DNA of 64,000 nucleotides from Nannocystis pusilla. Its GTDB lineage: Bacteria; Myxococcota_A; Polyangia; Nannocystales; Nannocystaceae. The stretch's first letter is position 1; every line of letters starts with the position of its first letter. Where the stretch lies: positions 1 to 64,000 of the forward strand of contig NZ_JAIRAU010000037.1 of the NCBI RefSeq assembly GCF_020073745.1, in the 5' to 3' direction. The position numbers were made by a program, and so were the translations under genes. Positions 18,601-25,296 of this stretch are shown here, piece by piece. The notes below the pieces were generated by a model that did not search any database, was not told the origin of the DNA, and was given only the letters and a program-made list of their open reading frames with translations.

Positions 18601-18852
18601 ATGGGCGACTATCCCGAGGCCGAGAAGTACTACGAGGAATTGATCCAAGCGACCAATCCGCGCAACCTGATCGCGCTGCTCGGCCTGGCCCAGGTCAACG
18701 AGCTGATGACCCGCTACGACCGCGCGGCCGAATACTACGAGCGCGTGCGGCGGATCGACCCGGACAACAAGTCGGCGCAGGCCTTCTTCGAGAGCAAGCA
18801 AGGAGCGGCCCGCCGCGCACCCGCGCCCGTGGGGTTCGAGCTCAAGCGCTGA
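15607..18852 (+). CDS. AAA ATPase - Ser/Thr kinase - TM - TPR fusion protein
   Basis: The 1081-aa protein starts at the GTG overlapping the upstream stop codon. Domains: an AAA_35-like ATPase at about 5-330 (Walker A APRQSGK48SS; Walker B VIFV-D126-E127-ID); a Glu/Lys-rich helix; a Hanks-type kinase at about 393-635 (GQGGFATV glycine loop, K424 in VALKVL, HRD at 516-518, SAPEVL); a Pro/Ala-rich region; one membrane helix at about 795-820; a Glu/Thr-rich stretch; and TPR-like helices at about 960-1078 (PEAEKYYEELIQ, DRAAEYYERVRR). DFG is DFD (536-538), which keeps the Mg-binding Asp, so activity is still possible. TPRs would lie on the far side of the membrane. A perfect 14-bp dyad repeat sits at 17033-17046, in the kinase region MEYMSRGTL. 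Confidence 0.85.
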   Translation: MTVENPYRAAGAFAGKAYIRRGADAELVEQIRDNQYYPYFAAPRQSGKSSLIARTMSSLPAPEFRCALVDLSPFVVRSYDDFWRQFLHDVARSANFDPAPIGKGDPREVFTAWLTAFPGRLVIFVDEIDVLLHVECREQIFSKIRTFFNLRAHEAALQRLTFVLAGAAHSSRFISDPRWSPFNVAIEIALEDLSSAQVSQLASYLATAGAFAGPDLVARVFELTAGSVFLCQLVFEALWSRAARGQKKLDAGDVDAVVTSIVAESPRNIHFYNIFRLVTQDARLAMLFRRLVDGEELGEEDRKELQLTGLCRGMDPFRNEVYARVFGAGGPLDLKVAGAKVTLGRKLEAALSKRQQLEDEGSKTTEVEAEIAALRREFREGAQLREGDVLARGRYRLIGQIGQGGFATVWHARDERAKREVALKVLHGQFAEDKTRRDRFFRGAWKMSELRHPAIVQVIEPYGEEAGRHYFVMEYMSRGTLHEAVLDRRLSHDQVVAGILAVGQALAHAHERGLVHRDVKPSNVLLGEADTAKLTDFDLVREQDASGTTRTGPMGSFIYSAPEVLNRPQDADHRADIYGLAMTAVFGLHGAELPLEVVRDADRFIDRLHCGGLMKDVLKKGVAWEIERRFTSAAEFTQALATAWAEKEEAQVVPAAAPPAPKKQMAPTWTAMLATLPSETGPPTKSAPAAPQGVPGAAAPAVVAPAPAAAAAPVSERMRAKTAAFATIAAGEVEDHDASPQRAAAAVMALDVLAEDDVEPPQQPARAGEARHERTVAAAPLPVEPPHARAPGRGVYAALGVFASAALVLLALQIVGPNLAAIGSEPGAQKQDDPTAIEAPRTLVDSKQDEKHLETKNDPPPETKDAKVPAETTTPPSITGEKPPNPAQATTSSAEPGGDTTGSEATTDAQVPEAPHGTDTNETAGKANGTAIKPPNDKPPNTGIKKAAKKTIEERVEEGCFQVRARDAELGVKILQAVRAERPYNIETLRCLAQGLQTMGDYPEAEKYYEELIQATNPRNLIALLGLAQVNELMTRYDRAAEYYERVRRIDPDNKSAQAFFESKQGAARRAPAPVGFELKR
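17033..17046. repeat. Perfect TGTCC-N4-GGACA unit in the kinase gene
   Basis: TGTCCCGCGGGACA, encoding part of YMSRGTL, a conserved kinase region where no residues are inserted relative to family norms (the usual form is EYxxGGTL). The unit therefore seems to have arisen by substitution rather than insertion. Confidence 0.6.
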
Positions 18853-18991
18853 GCGCGAGGAGGACGCGAACTGGCGATCGTCGTTCGTCGCCACGCCACG
18901 ACGCCGCCCGAGATCGCGCGCCGAGCAGGGGGAGGACTTCAATGCTGCCGGCGATCGCGTGGGTTATAAACCAGAGCCGCGGAGGATCTGC

Positions 18992-19549
18992 GTGAACCCG
19001 AACCCGATCCTGGCGTCGGTCCAGGCGCTCCTCAACGACCTCGACGACGAGACCTACCGCGCCGTGGAGCTCAGCGTCCGCGACCACGCGGTCCACGGGC
19101 TGGGCGCGGATATCGACGTCGAGACGGAGCTGCACCTGATCTTGCTGTCGAAGTACATGGCGGCGGCCGACGGCGTCAGCGGGGCGGAGGTCACGGGGCT
19201 CAAGCGATTGATGGACCGTCACGGGCTGCCCGAGGTGGCCCAGCGCCACCTGCTCGAGTTCGACGTGTCGACGGTGCGCCCCGAGGACGTGGCGGAGATC
19301 GTACAACCACGCAGCTCGCTGGCGGTGTACATGCTGTCGGGCGGGACGCTGCTGGCGGCGCTCGACGGGCTGTCCGGCGCGGAGCGCCTGCGGGTGCGCG
19401 CGGTCGGTGAACACCTCGGGCTCAGCCCGGAGCTGATCGACGTGGTGCTCGCCGAGGCGTGCCTGACCGCGGCGGCGCTGCTGAAGGGCGACGAGGCGAT
19501 GATCCAGCTGATCCGCCCGCTGCGCCATGCGATCTACCGCCTGCTGTGA
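18992..19549 (+). CDS. TerB-like protein
   Basis: The 185-aa all-helical protein resembles the TerB/TerB-like family linked to tellurite resistance and stress or phage response. It has two related halves: LSKYMAAADGVSGAEVTGLKRLMDRHG and LLAALDGLSGAERLRVRAVGEHLG, each with the D-G-x-S-x-x-E metal-binding-like turn. No signal peptide. The start is the GTG at 18992, with GGAGG 7 nt upstream; a GTG at 18959 lacks a ribosome-binding site. It lies 139 bp behind the kinase gene on the same strand and is the likely third member of the SIR2-ATPase / kinase module. It is convergent with the carbamoyltransferase operon. Confidence 0.75.
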   Translation: MNPNPILASVQALLNDLDDETYRAVELSVRDHAVHGLGADIDVETELHLILLSKYMAAADGVSGAEVTGLKRLMDRHGLPEVAQRHLLEFDVSTVRPEDVAEIVQPRSSLAVYMLSGGTLLAALDGLSGAERLRVRAVGEHLGLSPELIDVVLAEACLTAAALLKGDEAMIQLIRPLRHAIYRLL

Positions 19550-19569
19550 GGCCGGCCCGCTCGCGTGGA

Positions 19570-19782
19570 TCAGAACAGGGTGTAGACGAACGGGGCGACG
19601 TAGGCGAGGCCGCCGGTGAGCCACAACAGGACGCCGGCGAGCAGCAGGACGACCAGCAGCGGGGCGAGGACGAACCGTGCGGGGTGGAGGAAGTGGGCGA
19701 CGAGGCCGGCGATGGTGCGCAGGCGGGCGCCGAGGCGGCGCAGCAGGCCGGGGCGCGGCGGACGGGGCAGCGGGGCGGTCAT
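19570..19782 (-). CDS. Small membrane protein, DUF5989-like
   Basis: The 70-aa protein has a basic N-terminus (RPPRPGLLRRLGARLRT) and one long hydrophobic helix (FVLAPLLVVLLLAGVLLWLTGG) ending AYVAPFVYTLF. Short proteins of this type (DUF5989 family) typically sit immediately downstream of a NodU/CmcH-type carbamoyltransferase, exactly as here. The start ATG overlaps the carbamoyltransferase stop by 4 nt (ATGA), so translation is coupled. The molecular role is unknown; a membrane anchor or scaffold for the carbamoylation enzymes is an inference. Confidence 0.75.
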   Translation of the reverse strand: MTAPLPRPPRPGLLRRLGARLRTIAGLVAHFLHPARFVLAPLLVVLLLAGVLLWLTGGLAYVAPFVYTLF

Positions 19783-21488
19783 GCGGGCCTCTCGATCAGC
19801 AGGTCCTCGACGATGAGGGCGTCGACGCCGTGGCGCAACCAGAAGGCCAGCGCATCCTCGGCGCCGGCGACGATCGGCTCGCCGGCGCCGTTCAGCGAGG
19901 TGTTGAGGACCACCGGGTCCTCGCCGCGCGCGGCCAGGGCGGTGAGCACGGCGTGCAGCTCGGGGGCGCGCTCGGCCGCGACGGTCTGCAGGCGGGCGGT
20001 GCCGTCGCGGTGGACGACGGCGCCGAGGCGCTCGCGCACGTCGTCGCGCGCGCGCGCGGTGGTGGTCATGAAGGGGGTCATGTCGTCGGGACCGGCGGTG
20101 AAGAAATCACATGTCCGTTCGGACAGGACGGCGGGGGCGAACGGGCGGAACGGCTCGCGCTCCTTGATCAGCCGGTTCATGCGCTCGCGGGTGGCGGGGT
20201 CGCGCGGGCGGGCGAGCAAGGAGCGCTGGCCGAGCGCCCGCGGGCCCCACTCGAAGCGGCCGCGCGCGTGGGCGACGATCCGGCCTTCGGCGACGAGCCG
20301 CGCGGCCTCGGCGGCGGGGTCGTCGACGCGGCGGGCGGGGAGGCCGAGCTCGCCGGCGATCGCGTGGGCGCGGGCCGGGTCGATCGCCAGGCCGAGGGCG
20401 GCGCTGCGCAGCGGCGGAGGACGCGGGTCGCCGCGCTCCTGCGCGGCCAGCAAGGCGGCCCCGAGCGCGCCGCCGGCGTCGCCCGCGGCCGGCTGGACGA
20501 ACACGCGAGAGAAGCCCGCCTCGGCCTGAATGCGGGCGTTGGCGAGGGCGTTGAGGGCGACGCCGCCGGCGAGGCACAGGTGGTCGGCGCCGGTCAAGGC
20601 GCGGGCCTCGCGGGCGAGCGCGAGCAAGATGTCCTCGAGGACAGCTTGCAAGGTGGCGGCGACGTCGGCGTAGTGGCGGTCGTCGGCGCGCTCGAAGTCC
20701 CACGGCCGGTTGGGCGGGCGCCGCGGACCGAGCAGGCGCTCGAGCGCGGGGCCGAAGCCGAGGTCGGCGTCGCTCATGTGGGCGAAGCAGGCGAGGTCGA
20801 GCTCGTAGGCGCCGTCACCGGTGAGGCGGACGATCTTCGCGAACTGCTCGCGCAGGCGCGGCTGGCCCCACGCGGCCAGGCCCATGACCTTGTACTCGCC
20901 CTCGTTGACGGCGAAGCCGAGGTAGGCGGTGAGGCCGGCGTAGAGGAGGCCGAGCGAGTGGGGGAATTCGACGCTGGCGAGCAGGCGCAGGCGGCCGCCG
21001 CGGCCGTCCCAGATCGTGGTGGCGTGGGCCTCGCCGACGCCGTCGACGACGAGCACGGCGGCGTCCTCGTAGGGCGAGACGAGCAGGGCGCTGGCGGCGT
21101 GGCTGCGGTGGTGGTCGAAGCGGACGACGCGGTCGCGGGCGACACCTAGCCCTTCGGACAGGTGATCGAGGACCCAGATCTTGCTGCCGAGCTGGCCGGC
21201 GAGGGCGCGCGGGAAGGCCCGCCAGGTGCGGGGCAGGTGGCGCAGGAGGTGGACGAGCACGCGCTCGAGCTTGGCGAACGGCTCCTCGTAGAAGGCGACG
21301 GCGTCGAGGTCGGCGGGCTGCAGGCCGGCGTGCTGCAGGCAGGCGAAGGCGGCGGCCAGCGGGAGCCCGGGGTCGTTCTTGATCCGCGACAGCCGCTCCT
21401 CCTGGATCGCCGCGACGACCTCGCCGTCGACCACCAGCGCGGCGGCGGCGTCGTGGTAGTGGGCGGAGATGCCGAGGACGCGGGCCAT
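19779..21488 (-). CDS. Carbamoyltransferase, NodU/CmcH family
   Basis: The 569-aa enzyme transfers carbamoyl from carbamoyl phosphate (via carbamoyl-AMP) to a hydroxyl group. Signatures: the N-terminal Kae1-like fold MARVLGISAHYHDAAAALV with H10/H12, the metal site HHRSHAASA at 126-134, VVDGVGE, GGVALNALAN, and the carboxyl-terminal carbamoyltransferase motif GRFEWGPRALGQRS followed by FRPFAPAV and VLNTSLN. Length is normal. Neighbours (DUF5989, ferritin-like, SGNH protein) suggest it decorates a surface glycan or secondary metabolite rather than Nod factor. One perfect 14-bp dyad repeat (20113-20126) encodes part of LSERTCDFF, just after the conserved FRPFAPAV. Confidence 0.9.
   Translation of the reverse strand: MARVLGISAHYHDAAAALVVDGEVVAAIQEERLSRIKNDPGLPLAAAFACLQHAGLQPADLDAVAFYEEPFAKLERVLVHLLRHLPRTWRAFPRALAGQLGSKIWVLDHLSEGLGVARDRVVRFDHHRSHAASALLVSPYEDAAVLVVDGVGEAHATTIWDGRGGRLRLLASVEFPHSLGLLYAGLTAYLGFAVNEGEYKVMGLAAWGQPRLREQFAKIVRLTGDGAYELDLACFAHMSDADLGFGPALERLLGPRRPPNRPWDFERADDRHYADVAATLQAVLEDILLALAREARALTGADHLCLAGGVALNALANARIQAEAGFSRVFVQPAAGDAGGALGAALLAAQERGDPRPPPLRSAALGLAIDPARAHAIAGELGLPARRVDDPAAEAARLVAEGRIVAHARGRFEWGPRALGQRSLLARPRDPATRERMNRLIKEREPFRPFAPAVLSERTCDFFTAGPDDMTPFMTTTARARDDVRERLGAVVHRDGTARLQTVAAERAPELHAVLTALAARGEDPVVLNTSLNGAGEPIVAGAEDALAFWLRHGVDALIVEDLLIERPA
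20113..20126. repeat. Perfect TGTCC-N4-GGACA unit in the carbamoyltransferase gene
   Basis: TGTCCGTTCGGACA preceded by CA. It falls in a conserved part of the enzyme (after FRPFAPAV) without an evident indel, so the repeat is compatible with the reading frame. Confidence 0.6.
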
Positions 21489-21497
21489 GGCGCGGTG

Positions 21498-22211
21498 TCA
21501 CTTCGGGGCGGGCAGGCCGGCGGGGCCCTCGACGCGCAGCCCGGGGCGGATCGGCCGGACCAGGCGCACGAGCAGGGCGAGCGGGGCGGCGAGGACGTAG
21601 AGCGCGAGCGTGAGGGCGAGGTAGACCCGCTCGGCGACGAACCGGCCGGCCCGCAACCACCGGCGCCCGAGCTCCCAGCGGGCGACGCGGCGCAGGGCCC
21701 GGCGCGCCTCGACGGCGCCGGCGAGCGCGAACAACAGCGCGCGCGTGTACTCGCCGTGGCGCCGCTCGTCGACGAGGATGGCCTCGAACAGGGCGGCGTC
21801 CTGATCGCGCGCCTGTCCCTTGAACCATGTGACGTAGGCCTCGAACTGCCGCCGCGCCCGCTCCTCGCCGAGGTGGACGAAGGCGAGGAATTCGCGCTCG
21901 CCGAGCAGCTCGAACAGGCGCTCGGAGTCGGCGCGCACCGGCGGCAGCGCGAACGGACGCGGCGCCTCGCCGGCCAGCCGGGCGGCCCGGCGGGCGAACA
22001 TCTGCGCGTGCCGGGCCTCGTCGTCGGCGTGGCGCAGGTAGGCGGCCGCCCGCGCCGGCGAGGCGGTGCGCGCGGCCGCGAGGCGCAGGTCGAGCATGCT
22101 GCCCTGCTCGGCGAGGGCGAAGGCGTACAGCTTGCGCGCGCTGCGGGCCGGGGTCCGCCAGGCGAGCGGGCTGAGGAGACGCGCGAGGGCGCCGGTGAGG
22201 TCGCCGGTCAT
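21498..22211 (-). CDS. Ferritin-like di-iron protein
   Basis: The 237-aa helical protein has two ExxH motifs typical of ferritin-like di-iron folds: DDEARHAQMFARR at about 58-70 and VDERRHGEYT at about 147-156, with accompanying Glu residues (GEREFLAF, LGEERARRQFEAY). The last 60 residues contain a hydrophobic segment (VYLALTLALYVLAAPLALLVRLV), so it is probably membrane-attached. It may act as a di-iron oxidase/oxygenase on the same product as the carbamoyltransferase 9 bp downstream. Start is ATG 22211, overlapping the upstream stop (ATGA). A TGTCC unit (21814-21827) lies in the gene. Confidence 0.75.
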   Translation of the reverse strand: MTGDLTGALARLLSPLAWRTPARSARKLYAFALAEQGSMLDLRLAAARTASPARAAAYLRHADDEARHAQMFARRAARLAGEAPRPFALPPVRADSERLFELLGEREFLAFVHLGEERARRQFEAYVTWFKGQARDQDAALFEAILVDERRHGEYTRALLFALAGAVEARRALRRVARWELGRRWLRAGRFVAERVYLALTLALYVLAAPLALLVRLVRPIRPGLRVEGPAGLPAPK

Positions 22212-22531
22212 GAGGACGCCGCCCGCTCCGCGAAGGCCTCGGCCAGGCCCTGCAGGTCGCCGGCGGTCTCCGTGCCGCCGAGGTTCATGGCGACGATCGT
22301 GACCCCGTTCGCGCCGTACTCGGCCGCCTCGCCGGTCTCCCATGGCCAGTCTTCGAGGGTCAGCGTCCAGTCGGTGACGCGCTCCTCGTGGACCCATCGC
22401 CCGCGGCCGGCCAGGCGCAGCGCGTAGGCCGGCTCCGCCCACAGGTCGCTGCCCGCGTCGCGCACCAGCCAGCCGTCCTGCACCTCCGACCAGGCGACCA
22501 CGTCGCCGACCCGGTAGGTCCTGTCGGTCAT
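22208..22531 (-). CDS. Small hypothetical protein in the carbamoyltransferase operon
   Basis: The 107-aa protein starts MTDRTYRVGDVVAWSEVQDG and has alternating strand-like segments (GDVVAWSEV, GRGRWVHEERVTDWTLTLEDWPWET, GVTIVAMNLGG). No signal peptide. It lies 13 bp behind the SGNH gene and overlaps the ferritin-like gene by 4 nt, so it is expressed with both. I do not recognise the family; a small beta-barrel is plausible. Confidence 0.6.
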   Translation of the reverse strand: MTDRTYRVGDVVAWSEVQDGWLVRDAGSDLWAEPAYALRLAGRGRWVHEERVTDWTLTLEDWPWETGEAAEYGANGVTIVAMNLGGTETAGDLQGLAEAFAERAASS

Positions 22532-22544
22532 GCCGAACCTCCGC

Positions 22545-24872
22545 TCACTGGCACACGCCTCCGCCTTGCCACGGCATGCAGCTACCCCCCGCGGGGCACG
22601 GGTGGGCCTCGTCGCAGGGGGTCCAGCAGCGGTTGCTGGCGAATGCATGCACATGGCCTTCAGGGCATGTCGGAGCGAACAGGGGATCGTTCTGCGCGCA
22701 GGCCAGGCGGGCGGCGCAGTCCTTGTCCTCGGGGTAGGTCCGGGTGCAGGCGGCGATCAGCTCCGGGTCGCCCCACAGGTCGCTGCAGACCTCCTGGCAG
22801 TCGTAGACGTCCTGCTCGTATTCGTCGTCGAGCTTGGTGTTCTGGGGGCACAGCTGCTCCTTGCGGCTCAGCTTGTGGCAGGCGCACAGGCCGGCGATCG
22901 CGGCCTCGACGGCGGCGTCGCCGGGCGGGATCGTGAGCTCGGCCTTGACGAACTCGCCGACGAACTTCGGCTTGCCGTCGTCGCCGGCGGGCCAGCGGAC
23001 CTGCAGGTCGTGGACCTCCTTCTTCCAGTAGAAGCGGGCGGTCAGCGGCTGGCCGACGGTCAGCGGGGTGACGAGCGAGAGGCCGTCGGCGGTGCGCATC
23101 GCCATGGTCGCCGGGGTCGCGCCCTCGGACACGACGACGCCGCCGAACTTGTCGGCGGCGCTGCGGCGGCGGCACTGCACGCGCAGCCACTCGCGCTCGA
23201 TCTGGGTCGAGCAGCCGAGCGCGGTCGAGCCGGTGACCTTGACCTCGGGCGCGTTCACCCACTCGCCGGTTGTCGGCGTGAACGAGCGCCCCGCGGGCAG
23301 GCCCGGGTCGGGGGCGCGCAGCGGGACCGGCAGCGGGGTCTTCAGCGCCTCGTGCAGCGCGACGGCGAAGGCGGCGTGGCCCTTCGCGGTCATGTGAATG
23401 TCGTGATCGAGGAACGCGCCGGGCTGGGCCTCGCGCAGGGCGGGGGTGACGTCGAGGGCGCGCAGGCCGAGGGCGCGGGCGTCCTCGACCAGGTCCGCGA
23501 GCAGGATCAGCGAGTCTTGCATGTCGGGCGCGTCGGCGACGTCGTACTTGGCCCATTCGCCGGGGTCGACCTGGACGTCGATCGGCAATGCCACGACCAC
23601 GAGCTCGGCGCCGTATTCGTCGCACAGGGCCTTGAACTGCTGCAGGTAGTCGTGGAAGCGCGAGGGCGGGCGGCTCGGCGGCGGCACGCCGGCGGCGATC
23701 TGCTGGCGCAGCCGCTGCTGCTCGGCGACGAGCTCGGCCTCGGCCGCGAGCAGGTCCTTGAGCTCGGTCTTGCCGGCCTTCTCCTCTTTCTTCAATTGCG
23801 CGGCGAGGTGGTCGTTGCGCAGCTTGGCGGCCTGGCGGACGAGGGCGGCGGTGACCTGGATCGAGCGGCTCGATTCGCCGTAGTCCTCGCGGACGATGTC
23901 GCCGGGGCGGCCGCGGGCGACGGCGAGCTCGAAGGTGCCGAGCTTGTCGTCGACGTTGCCGACGAGCAGCTTGCGGTCGATGGTCTCGCGCTGCTCGGCG
24001 AGCTTCTGCCCGAGGGCGTCGAGGTCGGTGCGCGAGGTGGCGAGCGCGGCGACGGCGGTCTGGTGCTCGCTGGCGGCGGCGGCGTGGGCGGTCTGGCTGG
24101 CGAGCACGAGGTCGGCGAGGCCGCCCTCCGAGGGCGTGCCGGCGTCGACGGGGCGGCCGAGCTCGGAGTCCTCGGGGATGGCGACGGTGCCGCGCTCGTG
24201 CAGCCAGCGGCGCAGGGTGTAGAACGCGTGAGATCTGGAGAACAGCCACCTGCGGCCCGGGAACTGGGTCACGTGCGTCGGCGCCGTCTCGCTGCGCACG
24301 GCCCAGCCGTCCCACACCGCGTGGCGCTCGCGGTTGGGCCGATCGATCTCGAACGGGTCGTTGACGAAGTTGAGGACCACCACCACCGTCTTCGCCTGGC
24401 GCTCGGCCAGCAGCTCGCGCGCGACCGCGAGGTACTCCATCGGCCCGTAGGTCGGCACGCCGGCGTTGATGATGCTGCGGCCCGACAGCTGCGCCAGCTG
24501 GGCCGAGAAGGTGCGGTCGTCGTCGACGCCGAGGCCGAACACCTGCGAGTCGCCGACGACGATGACCTCGTCGCCGCCGGGCGCCGGCCACTCGTCGCCG
24601 CGGTAGCCGCGGCTGTTGACGTGGATCGTCGACGACGGGTTGGGCTTGAGGCGAAACTCCATCGTCGCGCCGGGCTCGAGGCGGACGCCGAGCTCGGGGT
24701 CGGCGACGTAGAAGTTGACGTGGGGGAACGCCCCGCCGTCGCGCGCCGAGAAGGCGACCTCGGTGAGCGCGGCGCCGAGACCGAGGCCCACCAGCAGCTG
24801 GCCGGTGATCGACAGGGCCCGGAGCCAGCGGCGGCGCGGCGGGGGACTGGGGGGCTGGACTCGAGTCGCCAT
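22545..24872 (-). CDS. Membrane-anchored SGNH/GDSL hydrolase-like protein with Cys-rich C-terminus
   Basis: The 775-aa protein has a basic N-terminus and one membrane helix (about 18-41, ALSITGQLLVGLGLGAALTEVAF). The SGNH fold follows: block I VVVGDSQVFG with catalytic Ser109 (GDSQ), block III-like NFVNDPFE, and block V D491-I-H493. A coiled-coil insertion rich in Glu/Lys/Gln lies at about 280-440. After the hydrolase domain comes a Cys-rich tail (CACHKLSRKEQLC, DCQEVCSDL, CWTPCDEAHPCPAGGSC). These proteins usually acylate or deacylate envelope glycans. It heads the carbamoyltransferase operon. The start is the ATG directly preceding the basic/TM segment. Degenerate 14-bp repeats lie near the 3' end (22654-22681). 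Confidence 0.8.
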   Translation of the reverse strand: MATRVQPPSPPPRRRWLRALSITGQLLVGLGLGAALTEVAFSARDGGAFPHVNFYVADPELGVRLEPGATMEFRLKPNPSSTIHVNSRGYRGDEWPAPGGDEVIVVGDSQVFGLGVDDDRTFSAQLAQLSGRSIINAGVPTYGPMEYLAVARELLAERQAKTVVVVLNFVNDPFEIDRPNRERHAVWDGWAVRSETAPTHVTQFPGRRWLFSRSHAFYTLRRWLHERGTVAIPEDSELGRPVDAGTPSEGGLADLVLASQTAHAAAASEHQTAVAALATSRTDLDALGQKLAEQRETIDRKLLVGNVDDKLGTFELAVARGRPGDIVREDYGESSRSIQVTAALVRQAAKLRNDHLAAQLKKEEKAGKTELKDLLAAEAELVAEQQRLRQQIAAGVPPPSRPPSRFHDYLQQFKALCDEYGAELVVVALPIDVQVDPGEWAKYDVADAPDMQDSLILLADLVEDARALGLRALDVTPALREAQPGAFLDHDIHMTAKGHAAFAVALHEALKTPLPVPLRAPDPGLPAGRSFTPTTGEWVNAPEVKVTGSTALGCSTQIEREWLRVQCRRRSAADKFGGVVVSEGATPATMAMRTADGLSLVTPLTVGQPLTARFYWKKEVHDLQVRWPAGDDGKPKFVGEFVKAELTIPPGDAAVEAAIAGLCACHKLSRKEQLCPQNTKLDDEYEQDVYDCQEVCSDLWGDPELIAACTRTYPEDKDCAARLACAQNDPLFAPTCPEGHVHAFASNRCWTPCDEAHPCPAGGSCMPWQGGGVCQ

Positions 24873-25060
24873 CGTCGTCTCGCTCGGTCGCCGTAAAACG
24901 GCCGACCCGGCTGAGGGTATTCCGGATCGCGGGGGAGCGGGTACCCACCCGTCAGAAAGCGCGGAATCGGCCGCCGGGCGCGCGCTGGCGCCCGAACCGG
25001 CGCGCCCCGGGTCGCGCCGGCGCGGCCCGGAGGCGCGCTCGGGGGGACGTGGCATTCGGG

Positions 25061-25130
25061 TGTCTCAATGGGCATGTCGGATACAACATGTCGAAATGCA
25101 CATGTCGTTTCAGACATGTCACAAGACCCG
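25061..25130. repeat. Five-unit intergenic array of the 14-bp repeat
   Basis: Within the 424-bp divergent gap between the SGNH operon (start 24872) and the lipoprotein at 25297 there is a strict 14-bp array: TGTCTCAATGGGCA, TGTCGGATACAACA, TGTCGAAATGCACA, TGTCGTTTCAGACA, TGTCACAAGACCCG. CATGTC recurs at 25073, 25087, 25101 and 25115, exactly 14 bp apart. No gene is visible in the rest of the gap. A regulatory or nucleoid-protein role is possible because it lies between two divergent transcripts. Confidence 0.85.
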
Positions 25131-25296
25131 CGGGTGCGGGCCCGTCGATGCGGGCGCAGGTGCGACACGGCGCTCGGTCGACGTGACGAATCGCGGCGGC
25201 GGGCACGCGCACGCGAGAGGATGCGCAAGCTGTCGCGACCGCCCGCGCACGGTCGCGGATGTGGCTGCGCGCGGGCGGCGTGCTACCTCTCGCGGC

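Noticed and set aside
15601..18942. 1113-codon reverse-strand frame opposite the kinase gene
   Set aside because: The opposite strand has a complete ATPase and kinase with motifs in order; the reverse frame shows no motif.
25061..25130. Possible CRISPR array (regular repeats with spacers)
   Set aside because: The 14-bp unit with 6-bp constant part is far too short for CRISPR repeats and there are no cas genes; it is a different kind of repeat.
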